From Solimicrobium silvestre (GTDB taxonomy: Bacteria; Pseudomonadota; Gammaproteobacteria; Burkholderiales; Burkholderiaceae_D): DNA of 64,000 bases. Below are positions 51,815 through 62,298 of this stretch, piece by piece. The stretch covers positions 1 through 64,000 of the forward strand of contig NZ_PUGF01000020.1 of the NCBI RefSeq assembly GCF_002976435.1. Reading direction: 5' to 3'. The notes under the pieces are model-generated. The model was not told where the DNA came from and ran no database searches. It was given only the letters and a program-made list of their open reading frames with translations. The stretch's first letter is position 1; every line of letters begins with the position of its first letter. Made by a program: the position numbers and the translations under genes.

Positions 51815-52558
51815 TTAGAAGCGATATCCGATAGCAGCATAAAGTACGATAGGGTTCAAAGTAAGTGTTGTATTACCCTGCACTGATCCAACTAGGGTTG
51901 GATTGATAGTTAAATCCGCCGTTGTTTTTAACTTTACATAAGACACTGTAAAACTGGCATACCAATCTTTATCAATCGCGTAACTTGCGCCAGCATTGAA
52001 TACTGGAACCCAAGAACTGCCCAATTTAGCGGTAGAAACAGCGCTAGAATCAAATCCTTGTTGTTGTCCATATGTCTGAAAGCTATTAGACAATGAAACA
52101 TCTGAATAACTTACATGAGCGATACCCAATCCTAAAATTGGACGGAATGCTGTTTGCGCAGTACCAAAATAATACTTGCCGAGTAAAGCCGGAGCCCATT
52201 GCTTGGCTGTACCAATTTGACCAATTGGAGCGAAAGTCCCCGTACCGATTAATTTATAAGTCGGCGGTACACCGATATCAAGGGAAGCAACCCAATTGTC
52301 GGTCAAAAAACGATCGATAGATACTTCCAAGGTATTGGTAGGATCAACGCTTGCGCCTGAACCTACTTTTGGTCCCGCTACTCCCGGAATATTAGGTGAA
52401 GTAATAACTAAAGGTGTACTAGAGTCTTGCGGAGCAATATGAGCCCAACCAGCACTCACAACTGTATCGCCAGCAGATTGAGCAAAAGAAGGCGCTGCAG
52501 ATGCGGCCAGAATGGCTAAAGCGGCAAATTTAGCTGCGGAAGTAATTTGAAATTGCAT
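51815..52558 (-). CDS. ompW: OmpW-family outer-membrane porin, copy 1
   Basis: An eight-stranded beta-barrel outer-membrane protein of 247 residues. A signal peptide ends at AQS (cut after about residue 26). The mature N terminus GWAHIAPQDSSTPL, the DNWVASLDIGVPPTYKL segment, AKQWAPALLGKYYF, GLGIAHVSYSDVS and the C-terminal aromatic IGYRF (a BAM recognition end) match OmpW. The pore has been linked to hydrophobic compound uptake and stress. It is paralogous to the gene at 52792, and the two are tandem on the minus strand. Confidence 0.9.
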   Translation of the reverse strand: MQFQITSAAKFAALAILAASAAPSFAQSAGDTVVSAGWAHIAPQDSSTPLVITSPNIPGVAGPKVGSGASVDPTNTLEVSIDRFLTDNWVASLDIGVPPTYKLIGTGTFAPIGQIGTAKQWAPALLGKYYFGTAQTAFRPILGLGIAHVSYSDVSLSNSFQTYGQQQGFDSSAVSTAKLGSSWVPVFNAGASYAIDKDWYASFTVSYVKLKTTADLTINPTLVGSVQGNTTLTLNPIVLYAAIGYRF

Positions 52559-52746
52559 TTATTGTCTCCAAATAAAAAATTGGTATTTATGTTGAAAAGC
52601 TAAAAATCAAGCAGGACATCCTAACTACACTAGGTATGGCTATTAATGAACTTGACTGAGCGCAATTTTAACCTTCCTCGCGAATTGAGAGTTAGAAGTT
52701 TAATTCCATTTGCAACACATTGCATTCAATAAATAACAATAGAAAT

Positions 52747-52774
52747 AAAAAAAGCCGCAAAGCGGCTTTTTTTT
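52747..52774 (-). terminator. Terminator of ompW copy 2
   Basis: Seven A, GCCGC (52754-52758), AAA loop, GCGGC (52762-52766), eight T. Symmetric; used by the minus-strand ompW copy 2, whose stop is 18 bp away. It closely resembles the core of the terminator at 51752-51795. Confidence 0.85.
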
Positions 52775-52791
52775 GTGATGTTAGTAGCGAA

Positions 52792-53538
52792 TTAGAAGCG
52801 GTAACCAACCGAAAGATACGTCACAATCGGATTAAGTGTTAACTTCGTCGTACTTAAAACTGGCCCAACATTAGTCGTCGTCGTTAAGTCAGCGGTAGTT
52901 TTCAAACGAACATAAGATACTGAAAAACTCGCGGACCAATCTTTAGTGATAGCGTAATTAATACCAACGTTCACAACAGGAGCCCAAGAACTACTCAACT
53001 TGGCTGAAGTATCCGTAGCCTTGATCGCTCCTTGACTTAGCAGGCCTAGCGTGCCAGCCACAGTTTGTTGGAAATTTTGCGTCAAGGAAATATCTGTATA
53101 GCGCACATAGGTAGCGCCCACGCCGACAAATGGACGAAACTGCGCGTTTGAGTCAGCAAAAAAATACTTACCTAGTAAGGTCGGAGCCCATTGCTTAGCC
53201 TCCCCAATTTGACCAACTGATGCCAATGAACCGGTGCCCTGCAATTTATAGGTTGGAGGAATACCTAAATCAAGCGAGGTTGCCCAATTATCGGTGAGAA
53301 AACGCGTTACCGAAAAGCCAAGGGTATTAGTAGGATCTACAGAAGCTCCAGAACCAGGCAATGACGCTGACATTGGCGAAGTAATTCTTAATGGTGTACT
53401 AGAGTCTTGAGGTGCTATATGAGCCCAACCTGCGCTTACAATCGTATCACCAGCAGATTGTGCTGAAGCCGATGCAGAAGATATTGCAGCAACCGCCAAA
53501 GCCGAGATTTTATATAAAGTAGTTAATTGAGATGACAT
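52792..53538 (-). CDS. ompW: OmpW-family outer-membrane porin, copy 2
   Basis: A 248-residue paralogue of the gene at 51815, with the same signal-peptide type and GWAHIAPQDSSTPL, TDNWATSLDLGIPPTYKL, AKQWAPTLLGKYFF and final SVGYRF. Conservation is high in strands and lower in loops. The 5' regions also share a GCTAAAAATCAAGCA/GCTGAAAATCAAAGCA motif just upstream of the two starts. The gene has its own leader and terminator, so it is expressed separately from copy 1. It lies next to the nuo/NUDIX genes but is unrelated to them. Confidence 0.9.
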   Translation of the reverse strand: MSSQLTTLYKISALAVAAISSASASAQSAGDTIVSAGWAHIAPQDSSTPLRITSPMSASLPGSGASVDPTNTLGFSVTRFLTDNWATSLDLGIPPTYKLQGTGSLASVGQIGEAKQWAPTLLGKYFFADSNAQFRPFVGVGATYVRYTDISLTQNFQQTVAGTLGLLSQGAIKATDTSAKLSSSWAPVVNVGINYAITKDWSASFSVSYVRLKTTADLTTTTNVGPVLSTTKLTLNPIVTYLSVGYRF

Positions 53539-53778
53539 TTATTTTCTCCTGATGAAATTATTGAGTTAGTGCGCTTAACGTCAGCTGAAAATCAAAGCAA
53601 AAAAACGTATGTGTATTAATTGCCAAGTTCAACAAGTTAGATTCTAACTTTAATTTCATTTCAAAAAATGAATGTTTGCATATAAAACATAATTTATTAT
53701 TATCCATAAAGGTAGCAGAAGTTAAGTCAGCAAGTTATGTGACAAAACAACAGCAAAATGAGTAGAGAGGAAGTAAGA

Positions 53779-54345
53779 CTAGGACTTAAGCCAAAGTCCA
53801 GATTGAATTTTTTCCAGCCAAAAAGCACCGATAATGGTTTTTACATCCGTAACTTGACCGTTTTTAACTGCATCCAGTAATTCGGTAAGTGGTGCCCGAT
53901 AAGTTTCAAGGAATTCACCGTCATCCAGATTTGATTGTCCAGGATGTAAATCACGCGCCAAGAAAATTTCCAGATGCTCATCCGCATACGCAATGGCGTT
54001 GTGAATAGTGCAGACAAACTGCCATGAATTTGCCGTGTAGCCGGTTTCTTCAAGCAATTCACGCTTAGCACAATCAAGCGGGTCTTCGTCAAGGTCAATT
54101 TTCCCAGCAGGAAACTCGATAAAAACTTGATTAAGTGGATAGCGGTACTGGCGTTCTAATAAAACAGTACCATCTTCAAACAATGGAAGAATAACGACGG
54201 CACCAGGGTGTTTTATATATTCACGAAATGTGCTTTTACCATCAGGCAACGCAACTTTATCGCGCTGTATTTTTAAGAAGTGACCGTCATAAACCTGCTC
54301 ACCAGAAATAAAAGTTTCTTTTAAATGCTTATCTAAGTCAGTCAT
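53779..54345 (-). CDS. NUDIX hydrolase, ADP-ribose pyrophosphatase type
   Basis: A 188-residue NUDIX protein, probably hydrolysing ADP-ribose. The NUDIX box G-x5-E-x7-RE-L-x-EE-x-G-Y is met exactly by the segment from GKIDLDE to REL-LEETGY, about residues 80-102. ATG 54345 is chosen because it overlaps the DUF2818 stop by 4 bp (ATGA); an upstream frame to 54426 adds 27 residues with no family likeness. It is the last gene of the nuo operon. The link with complex I is positional and recurrent in betaproteobacteria (recollection); it may recycle NAD breakdown products. Confidence 0.88.
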   Translation of the reverse strand: MTDLDKHLKETFISGEQVYDGHFLKIQRDKVALPDGKSTFREYIKHPGAVVILPLFEDGTVLLERQYRYPLNQVFIEFPAGKIDLDEDPLDCAKRELLEETGYTANSWQFVCTIHNAIAYADEHLEIFLARDLHPGQSNLDDGEFLETYRAPLTELLDAVKNGQVTDVKTIIGAFWLEKIQSGLWLKS

Positions 54346-54647
54346 TGGCGGCGCAAGTATTGATAAACGAAACCTGGAAATGCGAATACGATAAACAGGC
54401 AGGCAGAAATGGCGAAAAATTCCCATCCTTGTGGAAATACATTGCCAATACTGACTTCAAACAGATAGGCTAAGCCACCCAGTAAAAAGTAACAGACAAG
54501 CAATTCAAGCAAGCGCAGCCAAAATGATTTTTTTGAGCCTGCATTCCTAAGAGGAATCACTGCAAATAAACGTTGATTTAAAAAAGGCAGGTTGGCACCG
54601 AACAGTGCCAACACAATCACAATCCAAACAGCTACCGACAGCTGCAT
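54342..54647 (-). CDS. DUF2818 family membrane protein
   Basis: A 101-residue membrane protein with three hydrophobic helices (about 5-22, 44-62 and 76-94) and a conserved PFLNQRLFAVIPLR loop after helix 1. It is recognised as DUF2818, which follows nuoN in many betaproteobacteria. The ATG overlaps the nuoN stop by one base (TAATG), and its stop overlaps the NUDIX start by 4 bp, so it is translated as part of the nuo operon. Role in complex I assembly is an inference from context only. Confidence 0.85.
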   Translation of the reverse strand: MQLSVAVWIVIVLALFGANLPFLNQRLFAVIPLRNAGSKKSFWLRLLELLVCYFLLGGLAYLFEVSIGNVFPQGWEFFAISACLFIVFAFPGFVYQYLRRQ

Positions 54648-56125
54648 TAAGATGCCAATGTTTTAGTAATGGCAACCAAACAGGTATTCATTAGCGATTC
54701 AGGCATTATTCCGAATACTAAGACGGCCAAACCATTTAAGCTAAGTACCAAGCGCATTTCTTTACCAACCGCCAATACGTGCGTATCTGACGGCTCATCA
54801 AAGTACATCACTTTAATGACCCGAATATAATAAAACGCACCGATTAACGAGAATAAGACAGCTGCGATTGCCAGCCAGACTTGCCCTGTTCCTAATACCG
54901 CCTGCAGTACTGATAACTTCGCATAGAATCCCATAAATGGAGGAATTCCAGCCAGTGAGAACATCATCATTAACATCACAAAGGCAAACCATGGACTACG
55001 TTTGCTCAAGCCTTTTAAATCATCAATTTGCTCAGATTCAAAACCATTACGTGCTAACAGCAAAATCATGCCGAAAGTACCTAACGTGGTAATAACATAG
55101 GTAATCACATAAAACATAGATGAGGCATAAGCGCTCGCGGCTAAATTAACGTGTCCATCTGAAACGCCAGACAGCAGGCCTAACAACATAAAGCCCATGT
55201 GTGAAATCGTGGAGAAAGCCAACATACGCTTCAAATTGGTCTGAGCTAAAGCCGCGATATTACCGACCGCCATCGACAAAACTGCCAACACGGTTAACAT
55301 TTGTTGCCAATCCACAGCTTGTGTAAACAAGGCTTCGACTAAGAGGCGGAAACAAATTGCAAATGCAGCAAATTTTGGAGCAGCACCTAATAACAAGGTA
55401 ACACTGGTCGGTGAACCTTGATAAACATCGGGTACCCACATATGAAAAGGTACAGCGCCCAATTTAAAGGCCAGGCCAGAAACAATAAATACTAAAGCGA
55501 ATACTAAAATCGTTTTATTCGCGGTAACTGACGAACTGATCCGTGCAATTTCAGATAAATCCAAAGAGCCAGTTGCACCGTACAACATGGATATTCCGTA
55601 CAGCAAAAATCCTGAAGCTAATGCACCGAGTACAAAATACTTCATTGCGGCTTCTGTAGATGAAACATGGTTACGGCGCAAAGCGACTAAAGCATATAAA
55701 GCTAATGACATCAGTTCCAAACCGAGGTAAATGATCAGTACGTTATTACCTGAAATCATCACCATTTGTCCAAGCAAAGAGAACAAGGCCAGAACGTAGA
55801 ATTCACCGCCCAACTCATTACCCAGCATGCCGCGATCAGTACTATATTGGCGACTATAAATTAAGGTCATACCAACAGCTAAGTATGAAAACAATTTCAA
55901 TAAGTTAGACATTGGGTCAGACAAGAACATATTATTGAACGTATACACAGTTTGACCTGCGTTGAAGTCCGACATAGTCAATGCAGCACAAATCACAATG
56001 GAAGCGAGCGATAAATAGTGCGTCACTATGCGCTTTGAGTCTGACAAAAACATGTCAATCAACAAGATCGCACAGATCGCCAGTAGTAAAAATAGTTCAG
56101 GATATGCCGGTGTAAAATTCATCAT
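54647..56125 (-). CDS. nuoN: NADH-quinone oxidoreductase subunit N
   Basis: An antiporter-like proton-pumping subunit of complex I, 492 residues with about 14 helices. NuoN/L/M family traits are seen: [16 protein letters not shown] with the conserved Glu in helix 5, [24 protein letters not shown] (helix 7 Lys and broken-helix region) and [14 protein letters not shown]. Conserved Lys residues of the channel are present. It is the last complex I gene; DUF2818 overlaps its stop. Confidence 0.95.
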   Translation of the reverse strand: MMNFTPAYPELFLLLAICAILLIDMFLSDSKRIVTHYLSLASIVICAALTMSDFNAGQTVYTFNNMFLSDPMSNLLKLFSYLAVGMTLIYSRQYSTDRGMLGNELGGEFYVLALFSLLGQMVMISGNNVLIIYLGLELMSLALYALVALRRNHVSSTEAAMKYFVLGALASGFLLYGISMLYGATGSLDLSEIARISSSVTANKTILVFALVFIVSGLAFKLGAVPFHMWVPDVYQGSPTSVTLLLGAAPKFAAFAICFRLLVEALFTQAVDWQQMLTVLAVLSMAVGNIAALAQTNLKRMLAFSTISHMGFMLLGLLSGVSDGHVNLAASAYASSMFYVITYVITTLGTFGMILLLARNGFESEQIDDLKGLSKRSPWFAFVMLMMMFSLAGIPPFMGFYAKLSVLQAVLGTGQVWLAIAAVLFSLIGAFYYIRVIKVMYFDEPSDTHVLAVGKEMRLVLSLNGLAVLVFGIMPESLMNTCLVAITKTLAS

Positions 56126-56143
56126 CTTTTTGCCTGTTTGGCC

Positions 56144-57628
56144 TTAAATTTTGGATGTAGCGACATGCGCTAATAAATCAGTGACTGTAGTTTGCATCGC
56201 TGCTGTGAAAGGCTGTGGATACAGTCCCATCGCCAATACGGCTATTGCCAACACCGCCAACATAAAAAATTCGCGTGCACTTAAATCAGTTAATTCAGCA
56301 ACGTGTTTATGTGTTACAGCTCCGAAAACGACGCGCTTTACCATCCACAAGGAATAAGCGGCGCCGAAAATCAAGGCCGTTGCAGCTAACATACCGATCC
56401 AGAAATTAAACTTAACCGCGCCCATAATTACCATAAACTCACCAACAAAACCTGAGGTCGCAGGCAAACCGCAATTGGCCATCGAGAACAATACAAAGAA
56501 GGCGGCAAATTTCGGCATGGTATTAACAACTCCTCCGTAATCGACGATTTGACGCGAATGAACGCGGTCATATAACACGCCAATACACAGGAACATCGCA
56601 CCTGAGATGAAACCGTGTGAAATCATTTGAACCAGGCCACCTTGTACCGACATGTCGTTAAACATGAAGAAACCTAGCGTCACAAAGCCCATATGCGCGA
56701 TGGAAGAATACGCCACCAATTTTTTCATATCGGTTTGAACCAAAGCCACCAAACCGATGTAAATCACGGCAATCAGCGATAAGGTAATAATAAAACCGGA
56801 TAGGTAGTGGCTTGCATCAGGAGCAATCGGTAAAGAGAACCGCAAGAAACCGTAGGCACCTAATTTCAACATAATTGCCGCCAACACGACGGAACCACCA
56901 GTTGGTGCTTCAACGTGCGCATCAGGTAACCAGGTATGTACTGGCCACATTGGTACTTTTACGGCAAACGCCATCAAGAACGCGCAGAAAATCAAAATTT
57001 GCTGATTCAAATTGAGCGGCAATTTATGCCAGACAAGAATGTCGAAACTACCGGATTGCGTATATAAATAAATGATGGCAATCAGGGTCAGCAATGAACC
57101 CATCAACGTGTACAAGAAAAACTTGAACGACGCATAGACGCGATTTGCACCACCCCAGACACCGATAATGATGTACATCGGGATCAATGTCGCTTCAAAG
57201 AATACGTAAAATAGCAGTCCGTCTAAAGCGCAAAACACACCGATCATTAAACCTGACAAGATCAGAAATGCGCCCATGTATTGCGCTACGCGTTTTTCAA
57301 TGACAACCCAACCTGCGATGACGACGATAACGGAAATAAAAGCCGTAAGTATCACCATCCACAGCGAGATTCCATCAATACCCAAATAATAGTTCACATT
57401 AAAGCGCTCTATCCAGCTGGAATGCTCAACGAATTGCATGCCGTGGGCAGCATTATCAAACTCTTTGATTAACGGGAGCGTGACAAGAAAACTGGTGACA
57501 GCCCCAATTAAAGAGACGATTCGTACCAGATTTGGATTTTCATCTTTGCCAAAAGCAATGACAAAAATCCCGAACGCGATTGGAAGCCAGATCGCAAGAC
57601 TTAATAAAATGGAGGTTGACTGCATCAT
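56144..57628 (-). CDS. nuoM: NADH-quinone oxidoreductase subunit M
   Basis: An antiporter-like proton-pumping subunit (494 residues). The helix 5 Glu lies in [21 protein letters not shown], followed by the [26 protein letters not shown] block (here [21 protein letters not shown]) and [12 protein letters not shown]. It starts 20 bp after nuoL and ends 18 bp before nuoN on the minus strand. Nothing is out of place for a betaproteobacterial NuoM. Confidence 0.96.
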   Translation of the reverse strand: [494 protein letters not shown]

Positions 57629-57648
57629 GGTTATATTCTTTGGTCTGC

Positions 57649-59724
57649 TTATTTAGTAAATGGGTTTGGCATAAAGTAGATCAGGAAACCCAACACGCCA
57701 AGTATCATGACAAAGGCATAGTGATAGATATAGCCGGTCTGAATTGTACGAATTGCTCTTGAAGACCAGGCAACCAGTTTGGCACTACCATTGACAATTA
57801 AACCGTCGATCAAACCTTTATCACCTATATTCCACAATCCGCCACCCAACAAACGTGCGCCACCAGCAAAAACTACATCGTTAAATTTGTCCATGTAGTA
57901 TTTATTGTCCAGCAATGTATAAATGAAGCTGAGATTTTTCTTAAGTGCCGCCGGAATTTCAGGTTTCACCATGTAGAACAAATAGGAGGTAGCAACACCC
58001 GCCACTGCCAACCAAAACGGCAATGAAGTAAGTGAGTGAATAGCCATACCTAAAGCGCCACCAACTTCATGGAATTCTTCAGTTAATGTTTGCATCGCTT
58101 CATGTTGACCGGCCACAAAAATTGCATCTTTAAAGAAGCTGCCATGCAACATAGGCTCAATAGTGAAATAACCGATTAACGCAGAAGGGATAGCCAATAA
58201 AATCAATGGCAATGTAATTACCCATGGAGATTCATGCGGTTTTTGCCCCGGAGCTAAACCGTGATGTTCGTGCGCATCGTGGTCATCTGCATGCGCATCC
58301 GCAGCATGATGGTCATCATGTCCGTGCTCAGCATGCGCTTTGCCGAAATTTTCTTTACCGTGGAAAACCAGGAAATACATACGGAAAGAGTAGAAAGCGG
58401 TAACGAATACACCAGCCAAAACAGAGAACTGAGCGAAGCCTGCACCAGCTAAATGACTGCTTTGTACGGCTTCAATAATGCTATCTTTAGAATAAAAACC
58501 GGAGAAGAATGGCGTACCGATCAATGCCAGTGAACCAACTAATGAAGTAATCCAGGTAATCTTCATATATTTACGCAAGCCACCCATATTACGAATATCT
58601 TGGTCGTGATGCATACCCATGATGACTGAACCAGCACCTAAAAATAACAAGGCTTTAAAAAATGCATGCGTCATTAAGTGGAATACCGCAACTGAGTAAG
58701 CCGATGCACCTAGAGCGACTGTCATGTAACCAAGTTGCGATAAAGTTGAATAAGCAACGACGCGTTTAATATCGTTTTGTATGATGCCCATGAAACCCAT
58801 GAACAAGGCAGTAATTGCGCCGATCACCAAAATAAACGACAAGGCGGTATCCGACAATTCAAATAACGGCGACATACGTGCCACCATAAAAATACCGGCA
58901 GTTACCATTGTCGCAGCATGAATCAATGCTGAAATCGGAGTTGGGCCTTCCATTGAATCAGGCAACCATACATGCAATGGGAATTGCGCCGACTTACCCA
59001 TCGCACCAATAAACAGGCAGATACAGGCAACGGTAACTAACATCCAGTCAGTGCCTGGCAATACGCCGTGCAGCAAGATGTCTTTATTAGCAAAAACTTC
59101 GCTGTAATTCATGCTATTGGTGTAAGCCACAATTAAGCCTATACCGAGAATGAAACCAAAGTCCCCTACCCGATTGACTAAGAATGCTTTCATGTTGGCA
59201 AAAATTGCGGTCGGTTTGGTATACCAAAAACCGATCAGCAAATAGGAAACCAAACCAACCGCTTCCCAGCCGAAAAACAATTGCAAGAAGTTGTTGCTCA
59301 TAACTAGCATCAACATCGAGAAAGTAAACAAGGAAATATAAGAGAAAAAGCGGTTATACCCTTCGTCCTCTGCCATGTAGCCGATTGTGTAAATATGCAC
59401 CATTAAAGACACAAATGTCACTACACACATCATCATTGCAGAAAGACTGTCTATCTGAAAACCGACTTCCAGTTTTAAGCCAGCGACATCCATCCATTGA
59501 TAGATCGTACCGTTAAAGCTTGCGCCGTCCAATACCGCCATCAAGGTGTAGATGGAAATGATCATCGCGATCAGCACGCCCAGAATAGTTACACTATGCG
59601 AGGTTTTACGTCCTACTATATTCCCTAAAAACTTAGTCCCAAGCAAACCTGCAATAGCAGCGCCTGCCAGTGGTGCCAAAGGCACCGCCAAGAGTAATTG
59701 TGGGTTAATCTGCCCTACCGTCAT
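57649..59724 (-). CDS. nuoL: NADH-quinone oxidoreductase subunit L
   Basis: The distal antiporter-like subunit of complex I (691 residues). The NuoL family block SAQFPLHVWLPDSMEGPTPISALIHAATMV is present, with the helix 5 Glu in FFGWEAVGLVSYLLIGFW, and a long C-terminal part forming the lateral helix HL and last helix. A His/Asp-rich hydrophilic insert lies at about residues 462-492 (HGHDDHHAADAHADDHDAHE), a loop likely on the membrane surface. nuoK ends 6 bp upstream. Confidence 0.96.
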   Translation of the reverse strand: MTVGQINPQLLLAVPLAPLAGAAIAGLLGTKFLGNIVGRKTSHSVTILGVLIAMIISIYTLMAVLDGASFNGTIYQWMDVAGLKLEVGFQIDSLSAMMMCVVTFVSLMVHIYTIGYMAEDEGYNRFFSYISLFTFSMLMLVMSNNFLQLFFGWEAVGLVSYLLIGFWYTKPTAIFANMKAFLVNRVGDFGFILGIGLIVAYTNSMNYSEVFANKDILLHGVLPGTDWMLVTVACICLFIGAMGKSAQFPLHVWLPDSMEGPTPISALIHAATMVTAGIFMVARMSPLFELSDTALSFILVIGAITALFMGFMGIIQNDIKRVVAYSTLSQLGYMTVALGASAYSVAVFHLMTHAFFKALLFLGAGSVIMGMHHDQDIRNMGGLRKYMKITWITSLVGSLALIGTPFFSGFYSKDSIIEAVQSSHLAGAGFAQFSVLAGVFVTAFYSFRMYFLVFHGKENFGKAHAEHGHDDHHAADAHADDHDAHEHHGLAPGQKPHESPWVITLPLILLAIPSALIGYFTIEPMLHGSFFKDAIFVAGQHEAMQTLTEEFHEVGGALGMAIHSLTSLPFWLAVAGVATSYLFYMVKPEIPAALKKNLSFIYTLLDNKYYMDKFNDVVFAGGARLLGGGLWNIGDKGLIDGLIVNGSAKLVAWSSRAIRTIQTGYIYHYAFVMILGVLGFLIYFMPNPFTK

Positions 59725-59730
59725 AATTAT

Positions 59731-60045
59731 CTATCCTTTGAGCGTATCTAAGTCTTCAACATTAATGGTGTCTAAATTGCGGAATAAGACGACCAAAATT
59801 GCCAAACCAATCGCAGACTCTGCTGCAGCCACGGTTAAGATGAAGAAAACAAAAATTTGCCCTGCTGTGTCGCCCAGGTAATGAGAGAAAGCAATGAAAT
59901 TCATATTCACTGCCAACAACATCAGTTCAATTGCCATCAATAAAACGATGATGTTTTTTCGATTCAGAAAAATGCCAATCACTGAAATTGCAAATAAAAT
60001 TGCGCCAAGAATAAGGTAATGGCTAAGAGTAACTGTGAGTATCAT
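59731..60045 (-). CDS. nuoK: NADH-quinone oxidoreductase subunit K
   Basis: A small complex I membrane subunit of 104 residues with three helices. The two conserved membrane carboxylates of the proton path are Glu40 in [13 protein letters not shown] and Glu76 in [11 protein letters not shown]. The ATG overlaps the nuoJ stop by 4 bp (ATGA). It is placed between nuoJ and nuoL as expected. Confidence 0.96.
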   Translation of the reverse strand: MILTVTLSHYLILGAILFAISVIGIFLNRKNIIVLLMAIELMLLAVNMNFIAFSHYLGDTAGQIFVFFILTVAAAESAIGLAILVVLFRNLDTINVEDLDTLKG

Positions 60046-60701
60046 TTGCCCTCCTTGTTGGCGTCAGTAGTGCTGCTTGTATCTGCGCTTGCATCCGCTT
60101 TTGTGCGAGTCGATTCAGCTTGCATCTTAACAATCCGCACGCGATCCTTACTCTTCACTTTAACCGCCAACGCAGGGTCGAAATGTTTGGTGTCTTTACG
60201 TTTGCGCAGAGTCAATGCAACAGCAGCGACAATCCCTAACAACAAAATGGCAGCGGCAATTTCAAATGCGTAGACATAATGGGTATAAATCAATAAACCC
60301 AATACTTTCGTATTGTTGATGGTTTCTACTTTTGCTGGCAAGTTACTCACTGGCGTCCAAAAACCGCGTAACAACACCATCGACATTTCAAGCACAATCA
60401 CTACGCCGACTGTTGCCGCTAACGGGAAATTGCCCCAGAAGCCTTCGCGGATTTTATCCATATTGATATCGAGCATCATCACTACGAACAAGAACAACAC
60501 CATTACCGCACCGACATAAACCAGAACTAAAACAATCGCCAAAAATTCAGCTTGCAACAACATCCAAAGAGCAGCAGCACTAAAGAACGACAACACTAAA
60601 AAAAGTGCCGCATGCACAGGATTGCGTGCAGTAATAACGCGAAACGCAGCACATATTAATATGGCTGAGAATACGTAAAAGAGGACAGAGGTAAATTCCA
60701 T
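60042..60701 (-). CDS. nuoJ: NADH-quinone oxidoreductase subunit J
   Basis: A complex I membrane subunit of 219 residues, with five helices in the first 175 and then a charged, Ser/Thr/Asp-rich tail (about 185-219) longer than in E. coli NuoJ. The key motif [18 protein letters not shown], with the pi-bulge helix 3, is intact. It starts 18 bp after nuoI and overlaps nuoK by 4 bp. Confidence 0.95.
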   Translation of the reverse strand: MEFTSVLFYVFSAILICAAFRVITARNPVHAALFLVLSFFSAAALWMLLQAEFLAIVLVLVYVGAVMVLFLFVVMMLDINMDKIREGFWGNFPLAATVGVVIVLEMSMVLLRGFWTPVSNLPAKVETINNTKVLGLLIYTHYVYAFEIAAAILLLGIVAAVALTLRKRKDTKHFDPALAVKVKSKDRVRIVKMQAESTRTKADASADTSSTTDANKEGK

Positions 60702-60719
60702 TATTCGAGCACTTATAGG

Positions 60720-61220
60720 TTAACGGTACGCCGCATCTTTGGCACGAGCAGCTGCAATTTCCGGTTCATACTTAGTTCCGACTGCCAGCAACATTTCTTT
60801 TGTGAAGTACAAATCACCACGTTTTTCACCGTGATATTCCAATATGTGTGTTTCAACAATTGAATCAACCGGGCAAGACTCTTCGCAAAATCCGCAGAAA
60901 ATACATTTAGTTAAATCAATGTCATAGCGCGTAGTACGACGGCTTCCGTCGGCACGCTGTTCTGATTCAATCGTAATCGCCATTGCCGGGCAAACCGCTT
61001 CACAAAGTTTGCAAGCAATGCAGCGCTCTTCACCGTTTGGGTAACTGCGTAAAGCATGCAGACCACGGAAACGCGGTGACATTGGTGTTTTTTCTTCAGG
61101 AAATTGCACAGTAATCTTACGTGCAAACATATACCGACCTGTTAAGGCCATTCCTTTTATCAATTCACGCAGCATTAAGCTGGCGAAGAAATCTTTAATA
61201 GCGTGCATCTTAGCTTCCAT
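60720..61220 (-). CDS. nuoI: NADH-quinone oxidoreductase subunit I
   Basis: A peripheral subunit with two 4Fe-4S clusters (N6a, N6b). Cluster ligands are Cys67, 70, 73, 77 and Cys106, 109, 112, 116 in [12 protein letters not shown] and [12 protein letters not shown]. Residues 1-45 form the amphipathic N-terminal helix region. ATG 61220 starts the frame; an ATG at 61208 with GGAAG upstream is an alternative, giving 162 residues. It starts 4 bp after the nuoH stop. Confidence 0.96.
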   Translation of the reverse strand: MEAKMHAIKDFFASLMLRELIKGMALTGRYMFARKITVQFPEEKTPMSPRFRGLHALRSYPNGEERCIACKLCEAVCPAMAITIESEQRADGSRRTTRYDIDLTKCIFCGFCEESCPVDSIVETHILEYHGEKRGDLYFTKEMLLAVGTKYEPEIAAARAKDAAYR

Positions 61221-61224
61221 TCAC

Positions 61225-62298
61225 TTATTTCCAGATATTCCACGGGGTTTGCATCCAAGCCGCCACGATCACTAAGTAAACCAGCGTTAGCGGAATAAAT
61301 ACTTTCCAGCCCAAACGCATAATTTGATCAAAGCGGTAACGTGGGAATGAAGCACGCGCCCAAATAAACATGGAAACCACCACAAAGGTTTTAGCACCAA
61401 GCCAAATCCAGCCGGGTATCCAAGTTAAGAAACTAAACGGAGCTGCCCATCCACCCAAGAACATCAATGAGGCCACCGCAGAAATCAAAATCATGTTGGC
61501 ATATTCGGCCAGGAAGAACATGGCAAACGACATGCCTGAATATTCCACCATATGACCAGCAACAATCTCAGATTCACCTTCAACCACGTCGAATGGATGA
61601 CGATTGGTTTCAGCTATTCCAGAAATAATGTAGACAACAAACATCGGTAGCAATGGCAACCAGTTCCAAGATAGAAAATTTATGCCCAGATCAAAGAAGC
61701 GACCTTTACTTTGGCTCATCACGATATCGGTCAGATTCAAGCTACCGGAAACCATCAACACGATTACCAATACAAAACCCATTGCGATTTCATACGACAC
61801 CATTTGTGCCGATGCGCGCATCGCACCTAAAAATGCGTATTTTGAGTTAGATGCCCAGCCCGCAATAATGACGCCATACACTTCCATGGAAGTGATTGCC
61901 ATTAATAACAATAAACCGGCATTAACATTGGCCAGTACTGTTTCTGGGCCAAAAGGAATCACTGCCCAAGCAGCCAAGGCTGGCATGATCGTCATAATAG
62001 GTGCGATCACAAACAGAGCTTTATTCGCTTTAGTTGGAATAATAATTTCTTTGAGCAGCAATTTCAGTGCATCGGCAACCGGCTGCAACAAACCAGCAGG
62101 TCCAACACGATTTGGGCCTAAACGCACATGCATCCAGCCGATCATTTTGCGTTCCCATAACGTCAGGTACGCAACCAAGCCCATGATCGGCAAAGTAATG
62201 CAGATGATTTTAATTAATGTCCAAACTGTGACCCATATATTAGACCACCATGATCCAAACCATGCGCCGCCATATGAATTGATAAAGTCCATAATCAT
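61225..62298 (-). CDS. nuoH: NADH-quinone oxidoreductase subunit H
   Basis: The membrane subunit at the quinone-binding site (357 residues, eight helices). The surface loop [36 protein letters not shown] and the acidic [22 protein letters not shown] block are the family hallmarks. The ATG overlaps the nuoG stop by one base (TAATG). A second ATG two codons later is possible. Its stop is 4 bp before nuoI. Confidence 0.96.
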   Translation of the reverse strand: MIMDFINSYGGAWFGSWWSNIWVTVWTLIKIICITLPIMGLVAYLTLWERKMIGWMHVRLGPNRVGPAGLLQPVADALKLLLKEIIIPTKANKALFVIAPIMTIMPALAAWAVIPFGPETVLANVNAGLLLLMAITSMEVYGVIIAGWASNSKYAFLGAMRASAQMVSYEIAMGFVLVIVLMVSGSLNLTDIVMSQSKGRFFDLGINFLSWNWLPLLPMFVVYIISGIAETNRHPFDVVEGESEIVAGHMVEYSGMSFAMFFLAEYANMILISAVASLMFLGGWAAPFSFLTWIPGWIWLGAKTFVVVSMFIWARASFPRYRFDQIMRLGWKVFIPLTLVYLVIVAAWMQTPWNIWK

